NCBI GenBank assembly: GCA_009602735.1
Contig: WELA01009720.1
Location: 2,431-66,430, forward strand
Length of the DNA: 64,000 bases
Direction: 5' to 3'
DNA from: Mesotaenium endlicherianum
Taxonomy: Eukaryota; Streptophyta; Zygnematophyceae; Zygnematales; Mesotaeniaceae
The notes below the pieces were generated by a model that had not been told where the DNA came from, did no database searches, and saw only the letters and a list, made by a program, of their open reading frames with translations. Position numbers and translations under genes: made by a program. Below are positions 10,827 to 21,816 of the stretch, one piece after another; position 1 is the stretch's first letter; each line of letters begins with the position of its first letter.

Positions 10827-11763
10827 CGTAAATGCATAGGTCTACGATCAGGGGTGTATATATTAGCTTGTCAATTGTGTACATGTTTGTTCTTGAGTTG
10901 AATGGAACAGTAGACACCATAAGAATAGAATGATAAGATATAGCATGACTGATGATGTTAGATAACACCGTAATGAATTGTGTGTCAGAAAGGTGTACAA
11001 CTTGCCTGTTGAGTATAACAAAACATAAAGGGACAACGGAACTCGAAAGTAGTAGTTGTGTAGAAATGTCAATGTAGTACAGTACTAGGTCCAAGTAGTA
11101 GTTTTCACAATTCCAAATTGAGAGTTACAAAACAAATGTGCCCCATTATGTGTGTCTATGAGTTCATCATGTAATAGATAAAATACTTATTCAATGACAA
11201 CTTTGTGGTGTAACCGTCTTCAATTGTTTATGTACTATGATGTATATGGCAGCTTCTTGTTGATAAGAGACATGAGAGTGTAGAAATATTATTTAGTTCA
11301 CCCACAATTATTGTTTATATCACTAAGTGTGGTGATGTAGGAGTCGGGACTTAGCAAATGCTGCCTCCAGACTCCGTTGCGTTCCAAGCACTCGTAATGA
11401 CCCAGACGCTAGGTGGTTGAGTTGGAAATGTTGACGACGGGTGTGGCATATTCATTTGGTGTCACCAGGTGTCACTAACTGTCGATCACTTTTTGAAACA
11501 ACGAATGCCGAATACACTCGGACACATGGCCGCGACGAACGTGCATGGTGCTCGATCCTACGCCTACGTGGACGCAAACGAAATGTTTTTAGTGTGTTGA
11601 ACCTAAAAAAAATAAAATCAACGCTCGAATAGATCGTGGTCGACCTTTAAATCAAATCTATTGAAATTTACACGTATTTAACAAACACGGTCGTTTTTCC
11701 ACCTATAACCGTACCCAACCGACCAATACGCACGTTTTCCATAGCTGGGCCTGGCACTCTCAG
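10827..11763. other. No gene recognised
   Basis: This is AT-rich to mixed sequence without recognisable coding, repeat or RNA features. Short minus-strand open frames near 10860-11090 look like chance. Confidence 0.4.
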
Positions 11764-12443
11764 CTTGCCACAATGAGGTCAACGAGACCGAGGCGAGTGA
11801 CGTGCTCATTGGTGATGTCCTGGATGTCCATGGGCCAATTTGTCTGCGCGTGGCGGTAGGCCCGAGCAGGGAAGAGGTCGGGAAAGCGCTCGTGGCAGAG
11901 CGTCATTGGACGCCGGGCCACTTGTTGCGCCTCAACATCAGGGTTGGCGTAGACATAGCAGAGGATGGGACGGTCGGCCTCAAGGATGGCGAGCGGCTCG
12001 GTAGGCTCGGTAGGGATGTCTCCAAAGAGCTCCACCAGGTGAATGCTGTCGGGCCGCTCGTCTAGCTGGTCGGTGTAGATCGGCGTAGGGAGCGGGCAGC
12101 AGCCCGCTGCTGGGGGCAGAAATGTGCAAGCCTTGTTGTGCTGGTGAGGAGCCATGCGCAGCGCGGCGATGGTGCGCTTGGCGTAGTTGCACGTGAGGCG
12201 GGGGATAGGGTTGGGCAGTGGCCCAGGCTGCGCAGCATGGGGCGTGGGCCAAATAAACCCGCCACTTGTCGCGGGCATTGTGTTGGATGTGCAGGGAAAC
12301 ATGCTGTGCGCAGGCTTGCGCTTGGCGCACGCACTCGAGCTTCCAATTGCGCCTGGTGTCGTCGTCCTGCGGATGGGATGCGGCGTACGCCGACTGGTCC
12401 AGCACGGGTCGCTGGGGCCCGCAGGGGCGCGGATCGTAGAACA
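11764..12443 (-). mobile_element. DNMT3-like cytosine-5 methyltransferase fossil (copy 2)
   Basis: The minus strand is an inverted copy of 2748-3273 and runs further. It encodes SIHLVELFGDI (motif I-like), LAILEA...CYVYANPDVEAQQ (motif II-like acidic strand), FPDLFPARAY, then MDIQDITNEHVTRLG and VDLIVAS, which lie where DNMT3-type enzymes have the strand leading to the catalytic PCQ motif. It stops being alignable about there, so no catalytic core is complete. The upstream half (LECVRQAQACAQH; YAKRTIAALRM) is shared with copy 1 and is of unknown function. The element is decayed, with several breaks. It lies divergent from, and almost touching, the HIRAN exon at 12522. Confidence 0.6.
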
Positions 12444-12521
12444 TTCTGCCCACACCAGAGACTGCGGTTGCACATAGTGATTTGCGATATTTATTCTTAG
12501 TGTCATTGCAAACTTTTGCAG

Positions 12522-12722
12522 GATGTATTTGCTGTGAGTGATCCGCTCCATCAAGCCGATCCAAACGCTATCCGCGTTTGTAGAGATGGTGGTCAGCGCA
12601 TGGGATATTTGCATTGGGACTTGGTTGACATCATTGCACCCATGATTGATGATGCTATTATCTGCATCAAACTTCAACTAAAAAATTTGAACGAGGAGTT
12701 GAAGCAGAACGCCGTGAAGCAA
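12522..12722 (+). CDS. HIRAN-domain exon, copy 2 (splice sites intact)
   Basis: A 201-base block, open in one frame, is bounded by a pyrimidine-rich acceptor ending ttttgcag (to 12521) and a donor GTGAGT (from 12723). It encodes DVFAVSDPLHQ, ADPNAIRVCRDGG, GYLHWDLVDIIAPMIDD and a Lys/Glu-rich tail (LKNLNEELKQNAVKQ). The core matches HIRAN domains (P-x-DPNAI-x-V ... G-x-L ... LAPLID), which bind single-stranded 3' ends in HLTF/Rad5-type remodellers. The adjoining exons are not visible, and an LTR B lies 55 bases after the donor. This may be a captured exon fragment or a remnant of a host gene. Homology to copy 1 covers the intron bases before the acceptor as well. Confidence 0.6.
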
Positions 12723-12777
12723 GTGAGTTCAGGTTTGACTTGTCCTCTTCAGTCTCTTAAGTCTTGGTCTTGTTCTT

Positions 12778-13015
12778 TGAAAGGGGCAGAGTGCTCTAGT
12801 GGAAGCGTAGTAACTCACGAGGAAAGGAACTAGTTGCAATCATACTAAAGAGTGCAGCGGCATATCACTAAGAAAGCTTAGGAAAAATACTCAACATTTT
12901 GAGTACCAAGAATTGATCACAAATAATGTAGGATGAAAGGCCTTGTCATTGAAAACCCGTAGAAATTTACAGAAATGAAAGTTGATCAGAAATGAAGAAG
13001 TCATGATATACTTTC
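12778..13015 (-). mobile_element. LTR family B, partial, reverse strand
   Basis: It begins TGAAAGGGGCAGAGTGC, the reverse complement of the LTR B 3' end. It runs through the reverse of 'ctttcttagtgatatgcc' and 'cgggtttgtaatgacaagg' before similarity fades near 'agaaatgaagaag'. It lies in what would be the intron after the HIRAN exon. Confidence 0.7.
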
Positions 13016-13639
13016 AAGGACGTCGACAAAAGAAAGTGGCCGAACACTCAAATGCCAATGGGCCGATTTGCCAATTTGACAAGGTCAGATCTGCTCCCAC
13101 TCTTTGCTTTTTCTTTTGTCCTTCGTACTTGATAATCTCTTGGGTTTTTTTTTGTGTAATGACCTTGTTCTTGGATGTTTAACATTTCAATCGTTACCGT
13201 GTAGGGATGTATTTGTATGCAAATTAGCATGGTCCAATTGCTTTAATGTGTATCGAATCTTTTGTGCCCTTTGTATTCTATGTGTCTTCACTTTAGAAGG
13301 CTTTGGAAGGTCAACTCCACATTCGAAATCAACCTTTCATTGGTGTCCGGTTGACTTCTCATCTTAGGTATGTAAACGCACTTACAAAGTTTGACCCTCC
13401 TTGTCTACTTGTGTGTCAACTTAGGGGGAAAATATTGGGGGGAGGGAGGCGGGGGGTGCCATGGTAATGTCTGTTGAGTCCATAGTCTATGCACTCTCAT
13501 TAGGGGTGGAATAAGTTCAAGAAAAGTTACTTCTTACTCTACATTTGCTAAAGCAGGTAGGCTAGGTATGCATGGAACCTAGACTTGTGGAATATGCTAG
13601 AAGGGAGGCCTTAGAGGCGTAGGCGATAAGAGTTTAGGG
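13016..13639. other. No gene recognised; contains a G-run cluster
   Basis: Mixed sequence. At 13424-13456 the plus strand has G runs of 5, 6, 3 and 6 bases with short spacers, a candidate G-quadruplex. Nothing else is supported. Confidence 0.4.
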
Positions 13640-16319
13640 TTGTCTGGTGTTTCATTGTGTCCTGGGCCCAATTTATATGCTATGTTTCTATGTTTTTCTC
13701 TTGTCTGCTCTTTATGAAATCTGCTACCTCCTGCTCATGTTATAGCTGCGTCCTTGTTTTTGCCTCCTTGTCTTTGTGTCTGTGTCAGGCACGCAAAGCC
13801 TTATCGACGCGTCTGTCTCCTCACACGTGCATCAAGTTCGATGTCCCTCCCTTTTTTTGGGCAACGATCTAAGAGAACTAACGCACTAGTCGAACTAAGC
13901 GAACTAGCGTACGGCGTAACCCTGGTCGTGATAACCACCTGCTGCCAGAGGGTTGTATGACTTGTTCTGTCACATGTCACTAGGCTTCAGCTATTGCCCC
14001 TTTGCTTGGCCTCTTGTATGTTCATTGCTGGCTGCCCGTTACCAAATACTTCTTTTACAACTCTTGCATGTTTTTGTATATTGTGTGGGACCAGCGCAAC
14101 TGAGAGAAGGAAGTGCTCCGACTTGCCGCCCCTTGTACCCTTTCAAGAGAAACCGTCTTCCACTCTGCGCATCAAGAATCATGCCCCGCCATTCTCCTCT
14201 TTCCTGCTCTCTTTCATGGTCGCTTGCTACTTGTTTGTCCTCAATTACTTGTTGCTTTTACAATTTCTCTGTTTTGGTGCGCCTGTTTTGCCAAAGTTGC
14301 CCTGTTTGTGTTTGCAATTGCTAGTTTACATTCTCAACAGTTGCCAAGTCAATGTTCTCTTGTGTGCCCCCTCACGGGTTGCCTCCTTGCAAGTCTTGTG
14401 CCTTTGCTTTTTGTCAAGTCTGCAACTTGTATTCCAATGCTGTTCATGTTTGATCTTGTTTGAGGCAGGCTTGTAAAAGTGCTGCGTTTGTTGTCGTAGA
14501 TGGCATGTTGTATTTTCTTCGGTTGTGCTCCTGCTGGTAGCCTATTCTTGGCGTGCTTGTGTTCCGTCAAGCTGCCTGCTCCTTTTTCTTACATGTTATT
14601 ATTGTTTAAGTTTTGTGCAGCATGCCTAGTTGCAAAGGAGCGAGTCGGCAGTTGCACATCAGCCCACCTCCAACATGTGCTTTAGGTGCCTTCCCTCCCC
14701 CCCTCCAATTTCACTCTTTCTCGCTCCATCTTGTATTGTATGATGGCCTGCTGCCTCTCCCTTTGATCTCTTGTCGCTGTGGCAACTTGTCCACACTTGC
14801 CCGCATATGCCCTCGACATCTTCTTGGCGGGGTTATTATTTGCTTTTCTTGTCCCTTTGCCTGCTGCCTGCTGCCTGCTGTCATCTGCGTGAGTGTGTGA
14901 CTATATTTGCGCGCCTTGCTTGTTTAGGTTGGGCCCGGGTGGCTCCAGCATGGCTGCAGTTGCTAGCCCCTATTTTTCTTTAGTCGGAGCTGCTTTGCTT
15001 GCCCCTGTTGTGCTTTAGTCGGGGCTGGCTGGCTGCTGCAGTGCTGCATCCGCCCGCCCCTTGCCTGCCATGGGCAAGGCGGGCTGCCAGCCCCTTGCTT
15101 GTCCCTATTATGCTTTAGTCGGGGCTGCCTTGCTTGCCCCTGCTGTGCATGTTGTGCTGTAGTAGGGGCTGTCCGGCTACTGCTATGCTGCAGGCGCATG
15201 CTTTTGTTGAGGCTATTTGGTTGCTGCTGTGCTGCACCTGCCCCGTGCATGCTTTTTTATGGCTGTCTGGCTGCTGCTATGCTGGAGCTTCCCCTTGCTG
15301 TGCGAGACTGCCCTTGCTGCGCTATTTACAATTTTTTCGTTGTGGGTGAACAATGTGTGAAGCAAGTCAAGTAGTAAATAGAAAGTCGAAAGCCCTTGGT
15401 GCTCGTCGGCGAGCAATTGTCCTCCAACACGTGCATCAGGTATTTGCCCCCCCCTCCTTCCTCTTTTTTGCACTCTCTCTTTGTGGTGGGATATGTGTTG
15501 CTGTTGATGGCTACTCTCTTGCTCGCCTGCTCACATGTTGCTGCTATTTTGCTTCCCTGTTGCTGCTTTCTCTCTTTCTAGCTGTTGTGTCTTTGCTTTC
15601 CACTTGCCGGTCTCATGCCCTTTTCCTTCTCTGCCCTTGCTCTTTTGCTTTCTAGCTACTGTTCTTCGCCTTCGTATTGCTGCTATGATGCTCTTTTGCT
15701 TTCTTGTAACTGCTTTTTTTATGTTTTGCTGCTAGTCTGATGTTCTTCCGCTTCTCTGTTGGTGCTTTTTTGCTGTCCTGCTGCTGCTGCCTGCTTGCTC
15801 ACCTGTTAGGTCTCTTGCTCTTTTTCTTTCTTGCTGCTGCTTTTGTGCCTTCTTGCTGGTGCTCTATTGCTTTCCTGTTGATGCTCTTATGCTCTATTGC
15901 TCTTTTGCTCTAGTGTTTGGGCTGGCCAAAAGGAGCAAGGCCGCAGCGCTTGCACCTACCGACACAACACAGTCATCCGAGTTGTTTATCGGGTCTGTTG
16001 GTCCCCCCGCCCCTCTCTTTCATCTTTCTTACTATCTTTTCAGGCCTCCCTTGTTCTTTATGCTTGTTTCTTTTGCGTGCTCTCTGCGCTGTCTCCTTCT
16101 GCTTGCTTGGTTGGGTTCTGTCGCTTACGGCTATCGGTATGTTGAATTGTTGTACAGCTTTGTCTCCTTGTTTGTCTTGTGTGAAGCACGGCAACACAGA
16201 AAGGAGTTAGTAGGCCCCCCTTGTGCCTATCGACGCTTGTGCCTATTGTCTCGTGAGTGACCTCGACACGTGGACTGGTGCCTCGACCCTCGCTCCTTCC
16301 TTTTTCCCGCTCTCTCTTG
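13640..16319. repeat. Pyrimidine-rich tract with recurring purine-rich islands
   Basis: The plus strand is strongly T/C-rich, with many TTGCTGCT and CTCTTTT runs. At about 13785-13850, 14090-14130, 14617-14665, 15345-15445, 15915-15990 and 16180-16275, short A/G-richer islands appear. Each is followed by a C-run and a CTTTCTCTCT block, and two islands share 'acacgtgcatcaagt/gg'. This looks like an old higher-order repeat with units of several hundred bases. The long open frames here are an effect of composition (few stops in pyrimidine-rich DNA), not genes. Confidence 0.5.
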
Positions 16320-17640
16320 TGCCCCTTGTTTGCTCTTGTTGGGGCTGGCTGCCAGCCCGTTGCGTGCTTTTGTGGGGCTGGCTGCCAGCTCTTTGCTTGC
16401 TATTTATGGTTTTGGTCGGGCCGTGTCGGCTGCCCCTTGCTTGCTATTTTGAGCTTTAAGTTGGGGATGGCTGCTGTCACGCTTGCTCCCGTCGGGGTTG
16501 GCGGCCAATCCCGTGCTAGCTCTTGTAGGGGCTGGCTGCCAGCCTTGTGCTTGCTGCTGTTGGGCTGGCTGCTAGCCCCTTGCTTGATGTTTTAGGGTTA
16601 TAGTCGGGTTGGGTTGGCTGCCTCTTGCTTGCTCTTTTAGGATTTTAATCGGGGCAGGCTGCTCTCGTGCTCGCTCCCGTCGGGGCTTGCGACCAACCTC
16701 GTGCTTGCTTCGGTGTGGGCTAGCTGCCAGCCCCGTGCATGCTCTTGTCGAGGCTGGCTGCCACGGGGCTGGCTGCCAGCCTCTTGCTTGCTGCTGTCGG
16801 GGCTGGCTGCCAGCCCGTGCTTTCTATTTTAGGGTTTAGTTGGGGCGGGCTGCTAGCCCCTTGCATGTTCTTTTAGGGTTGTAGTTGGGGCTAGCTGCTG
16901 TCGTGCTTGCTCCTGTGGGGGCTGGCTGCAAGCCCCGTGCTTGCTCTTGTCGGGGCTGGTTGTTAGCCCCTTGCTTGATGCTGTCGGTGCTGGGTGCCAG
17001 CCCGTGCTTGCTGTTTTAGGGTTTAGTCAGGGCGGGCTGCTAGCCCTTTGCTTGTTGTTTTAGGGTTCTAGTCGGGGCTAGCTGCTGACGTGCTTGCTAA
17101 TTTAGGGTTTATCTGAGGCGAACTGGCTGCCCCTTGCTTGCTATTTGAGGATTTTAGTTGGGGCTGGTTGTTGTCGTGCTTGCTCCTGTCTTTGCTGGCG
17201 GACAACCCCGTGCTGGATCCTGTCGGTGTTGGCGGCCAGGCCCGTGCTTGCTCCTGTCGGATTTGGCTGCCAGCCCCTTGCTCGCTGCTATCAGAGCCAG
17301 TAGCCAGCCCATGCTTGTTGTTTTAAGGTGTAGTCGAGGCAGGCTACCAAGCCCTTGCTTGCTATTTTAGAATCGTAATTGGGGGCAAGCTGCTGTCGTG
17401 CTTGCTCCTGTGGGGGCTAGCAGGCGACCTCCTGCGTGCTCCTGTCGGGGGCTTGCTACCAGCCCCGTGCTTGCTGCTCTCAGGGCTTGTTGCCGGCCCG
17501 TGCTTGCTGGTGTCGGTGCTGGCTGCGAACCCCGTGCTTACTGTTGTCGGGGCTGGCTGCTGTCGGAGCTGGCTGCCAGCCCCTTGCTTGCTGTTTTAGG
17601 ATTGCAATTAGGGTGGGCTGACTGCCCCTCGCTTACTTTC
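16320..17640. repeat. Degenerate minisatellite with palindromic GGGCTGGCTGCCAGCCC core
   Basis: Units of roughly 35-45 bp recur about thirty times. The commonest core is ggggctggctgccagcccc, an inverted repeat that can fold into a hairpin, joined by 'gtgcttgctcttgtc' or by 'ttgcttgctattttagggttt'. Two unit types alternate irregularly. Weaker copies start near 14930. No protein is implied; open frames reflect the repeat. Confidence 0.75.
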
Positions 17641-17756
17641 GTTGGGGCTGCCTGCTCTTTTGTTTGTCATTTATTGCTCTTTTGCTTGTTTGAATGGCAT
17701 TTGTATGGCATCTTATTCTGTCTCTTACTGGTTGTTACTATACTTCATCATTGCAG

Positions 17757-18326
17757 GTTCACGCGCATCGTCTCAACCATGCACTTTGTATGAAGCAACG
17801 CTTGTTGGAATGAGGGCGTCCACTGCAGCTTTAACCCCTAGGGCAGTTCCTGCAAGGTCTGGTCCAGAGTGGGGCCATGTGACCATCATCGTGGAAGCCA
17901 AGTGTAAGAATTTATCAAAAGTGAAGTGCAACTACTGCCCCAGGAAGTTTACCGTTGGAGTCATGCGGATTCGTGGCATTTTCACGGAAGGCTCAAAGGG
18001 TGTTAGTCAGTGTGAGGATGTTCCCAATGAAGTTCTAGATCTCATGATTAGCCGTAGCAATGGTATTGCTAATTCTCTATTAGGAACGCGACGTAGGAAG
18101 AGTGCCATACAAGCTGCACGAAAGCGCGTGCATAAATGGCGTTGTGCAAGTATTGAAGGGTTCCCCTCCTTAGGCAGGGAGTCAGGGCAGACCTTTATGA
18201 GTGACATGTTCCAGAAGATGAATGTCGATGCTGTCCATGAGACTGTCGCCTGTTTCTTTTATGGTACTTGTTCATCAGTCATTGTTGCTCGCAGTGACTT
18301 CTTTAAAGACATGTTGGTTGCTGTCA
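17757..18326 (+). CDS. hAT transposase N-terminal exon with BED zinc finger
   Basis: The exon is 570 bases (190 codons), open throughout, with an acceptor cattgcag before 17757 and a donor GTAAGT from 18327. It encodes a BED-type finger: PEWGHVTIIVEAK, then CNYC...FTVGVMRIRG, then GVSQCEDVPNEVLDLM. Further on come RESGQTFMSDMFQKMNVD and SDFFKDMLVAVS, as in plant hAT transposases just before the catalytic domain. The usual motif around the first Cys pair is kept. No catalytic or dimerisation part follows within 1.4 kb, so it is an isolated exon of a lost element, or possibly of a domesticated gene. The codons before 17757 belong to the intron and not to the protein. Confidence 0.75.
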
Positions 18327-19770
18327 GTAAGTACACCCAATAAACGGGTGTAGTGTATGTCCGGATGGAGAGTAGGCATCTCAGAAGTACCCTAGTAGAT
18401 AAAGAGGTGTCGAAGATAGAGGCTTGTATGTACTAGAGGTAGCGTGTATATATTAGAGAAATTGGAAGTTGAGAAAATAAATGTTTGTGAAATCATGTGA
18501 AATGTATGTGGACCCTATGATTGCATGCTATATTACACTTTGTGTGAATGATTAACATGGTACGGATTACTTCTGACCACTTATGTATGCTTGCAAAAAG
18601 TCTGAATTGTGTTTATACTACTCCATTATAGCTTATTTTACTCGTTTAAGAAGTAATGATACTCCAAAGTGTTCTTACTGAATTAATTACCAAGTTAGAA
18701 AGTACTGAAAACATGCTCTGGTAAGCGGCCCTTTCAGTGTTCGTGAGAAAAAGCGAGTATGAAAGTAAGTCTAAGTCAAACTTTAGTCACTTTAATGTGG
18801 CATTAAACACTAGATTGCCCACCCACGATATCTGACACATTTTGGTGCAACAAGAATTTGTGTTTGCGGTTTATTTTTTTTATCTTATCTCTAATTCCAC
18901 AATAACACTGAACACAATTTTGGACACAAAGGTCATGAATTTTCTGTTCGTGTTTCTAAAAAGTCAAATAAGTAATTAATTAGTTAATTTAAAAAAAACA
19001 TCAACAAGATTGCATAATTGTGGCCTACTTTTAGGAACACATTGCTCCTAATTCCCTTCAAACCAAGACTTATTATTTATGTTGGAGGCTGCTATGTATG
19101 TTGTTAGACAGCAAACAAAAATTCAGACATGTTGGACGGTTATTCTTCAAGATATGAATTAGGAATTATGAACCGCAATATGTGACAGCGGTCTTTTTGT
19201 GGTGCAAACTCAATTACATAAGATCACTCAATCGATTGTTTTGGCCTGTATATTAGTCTTATGAAGCGGAAACTTATGCCAATGCTTTTTTATTATCACC
19301 ATGAACGTACTGGTAATTTGTTATATTTTCTTAGTTCAAAATTGGATTAAATAGATAGAAATATTCTCTTTTACTCCTATAACTCACAAAATGACGTGCT
19401 TTGATCAAACATAAAAAATTAATTAAATGCCAGGCATCTAGCATGCAACTCTACTTATATGCAACACATCTTACACCTAACATCGCTTTCTATAAAATAA
19501 TTGCAGTGTTGGATTGTATGACAAAACCTCGTCGATTAGTCCACTAAATGCCTGCTCTAACCTCCCTCTTAGGACCTCTAAGTGATCTATTTGTGTAATA
19601 TGTCTCAAAGCAAGGAGCTGCACAAAGGAAACATTGCGGTAAAAGCATTAGTGTGGAGTTCTTACAGCTCTCTTTCAATTAGCACGCTAACTCAAGGTAC
19701 CAGCAACACACACGACACAATAATCTCTTTTCTTGTGAGCATAGTCACTAGGAAAGTGCCTCTGAGTGTG
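18327..19770. other. No gene recognised; AT-rich
   Basis: This is low-complexity AT-rich DNA after the hAT exon. No matching exon for the rest of the transposase was found on the plus strand. Confidence 0.4.
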
Positions 19771-21816
19771 TCAGCCCTCACCACAAGGTTGGGTAGTGCT
19801 CAATCTCCCCTCAGAAGGTCCAGCCTTATTGGGATGTTGAAAACAACACATCTCATCCATAATATCAAGGTAAGCGTCAAATCTGTCAGCCTTGTCATCG
19901 TCTAACTTGAAGAGGATGAAGGTATTTGCTAGTAGGCCATCCCAAGTACTCCAATAAGCTCTATGCCACCACTTCCTATTCACAAGTACTCAATCTGCAC
20001 AGTAGTTTCTCTTCGAACAGAAAGTATCAAACTGGTCAATTGCATTTTTGTACAAGTTGTAGTGTTCCACCACTTGTGGAGCAGGCAGCACATGTCTAAG
20101 TTTACCATCACGCCTAGAATGTAATTCAGCAGCTAGTCCTACAGCTGTCGATAATAAAGCACAAGGTACTTTTCCCTGCCAGGAGCATGCTATGATGGGG
20201 GGATTTTCATTGTATACTTTAGCAATTCCCTTTGGGATAGCACCTTTCTCCATCCAAATGTCTTTGCCAGGGCAGTTCTTCCTATTAGTCATAGCTGTGT
20301 AAGTAGCATCATGCCCAAGCTTAGCTAGTTTTCGGAAGAGGTTGGCGGAGGTGAAGTCCCTTGTCTACAACAAGACTATAGAACCTACTTCGAGGAAGCA
20401 TAGCTACTAGATCCAAAACCACATCAGACTTCAAATCATCTCTCGCCACTCTATCATAGATGATAAAAGCATAACAAAAGTATGTTATAACATCACACAT
20501 GGTGAACACTTCCATACCATACTTGTAATGCTTAGAGGGATTGCATATCCTAATAGGAGATTGTCTATCTCTAATGGGTATTGTCCTCTCGTCAATTGTC
20601 AAGACTTCACCTGGACTACAATATCTCTTGAAGGTAGACGAGAGTAAATCAGTATATGATTTAAGCAACCACAACTTGTACTTTCCACAGTCTGTGGGAA
20701 ACCATTTCCTTATCCTATTGTCCTTCACATGAAAGTACTTTCTAATCTTCTTGAATCTATTTGTAGATATCAACCGGCCAAAGCTAAGCAAAGTTATGGG
20801 CCTTTTGCGTATCTTTTTCCAATAATCCTTGAGACTAGGAGGAGCATGCAACCATATTGCCATGCCTAGACCATGAAACACAACAATCTCAGTGGTTGTG
20901 CATGGTATGCAACCTCTAACACTATGCACCGCCGCATATGCATTGGTCTCTTTGGCTAGTTGCTCAAAGAACCACGTAGGCATAAGCAAGCACAATATGC
21001 CAGAAGGAGAAAGCCCTCTAAAGGTCTTGTCAAGGATGCCTTGTATTCCATGATAACGGTCTTTGCTAGGCTTCAAAAGCATGTTGTCATAGGTCTCACC
21101 AGGTACAGCAGGCTGCCAGTTCCACTCCTCAAGCGGGTCGTATGGAGGCTCCTCCTCTTCTTGCATACTCAAGGGGGGCACTTGCTCCTCCTCCTCTTCG
21201 GATGAACTGCTGCTGTCCTCTGAAGCACTGTCATTGTCAATATCAGAGTCTAGCACCTTAAAGTTGCCTTTGTTTCTTCTCTGTGCTGTAACCTCCTGCT
21301 GCTTGAATTTGCTTCTCTGAGCAGGTGCTTGTATCTTGTTACTCCCAAACGGCCTACCTCTCTTCTTCTTACTCGTTTCAAGCGAAGGTTGTGCACTCTC
21401 AAAACTAGGATCACAAGGCTCCTCAATCTTGATCTTATCTAACAGTAGCTCTCAACGTTGCTGCACACTACGCTGACTGTCAGGTTGACTATCTGGCTGA
21501 CTCTCGCGTTTTGTAAAAGGTTTCCTCTTATATACACCTGGGCTAAACACTTGCACAAAGTCTTCCTCTCTTTGTTTTATAAAGCTTTGAATGGCCTTTG
21601 CAATCATATTTGGCCTCTTCCCATCGTTTACAAGAACACTTGGAAGAGGTCTTCTCCCTTCTTCCCGTTCACCCTCTTTCTCACCTCTCCCATCAAACGC
21701 ATCTCGGCAGAATCATCCCCCAAAGTCTCAAACGCCCACCTACGGCCAAAGAAAACTGTACTGATGTATACAAAAAGTCCCAAAAGAGGCTCGATACTGC
21801 TCTGACCGGGCGCCAT
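19771..21816 (-). pseudogene. piggyBac-type transposase with AT-hook (broken)
   Basis: The minus strand starts with ATG at 21816 (MAPGQSSIEP...GRRWAFETLGDDSAE). It then changes frame and, near 21380, carries an AT-hook-like KKKRGRPFGSNK followed by an acidic Ser/Glu stretch. The main frame 21256-20321 holds the DDE_Tnp_1_7 domain: WFFEQLAKETNAY, KYFHVKDNRIRK, the first catalytic Asp in LTIDERTIPIRDR, and the second in SLVVDKG. A frame change follows (about 20360). The next piece has NRKNCPGKDIWMEKG, then YNLYKNAIDQFDTF, holding the third Asp of the family triad. A stop at 19988 separates KWWHRAYWSTWDG. At least three breaks disable it. No clear TTAA-bounded inverted repeats were recognised. 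Confidence 0.85.

Noticed and set aside
10637-10837. Minus-strand open frame VRPYTLTHPHPRVEA repeated at 62400-62590
   Set aside because: The repeat is due to LTR E, and the frame is not kept as a protein.
13953-16595. Many overlapping long open frames rich in Leu, Cys and Phe, looking like membrane proteins
   Set aside because: They occur in all three plus-strand frames because pyrimidine-rich DNA has few stop codons. No start context or conserved domain.
17642-17756. Hydrophobic N-terminus fused to the BED-finger protein
   Set aside because: It is the translated intron before a clear splice acceptor at 17756. The protein match starts only at 17757.
19582-19905. Plus-strand open frame opposite the piggyBac C-terminus
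   Set aside because: Shadow of the minus-strand transposase.
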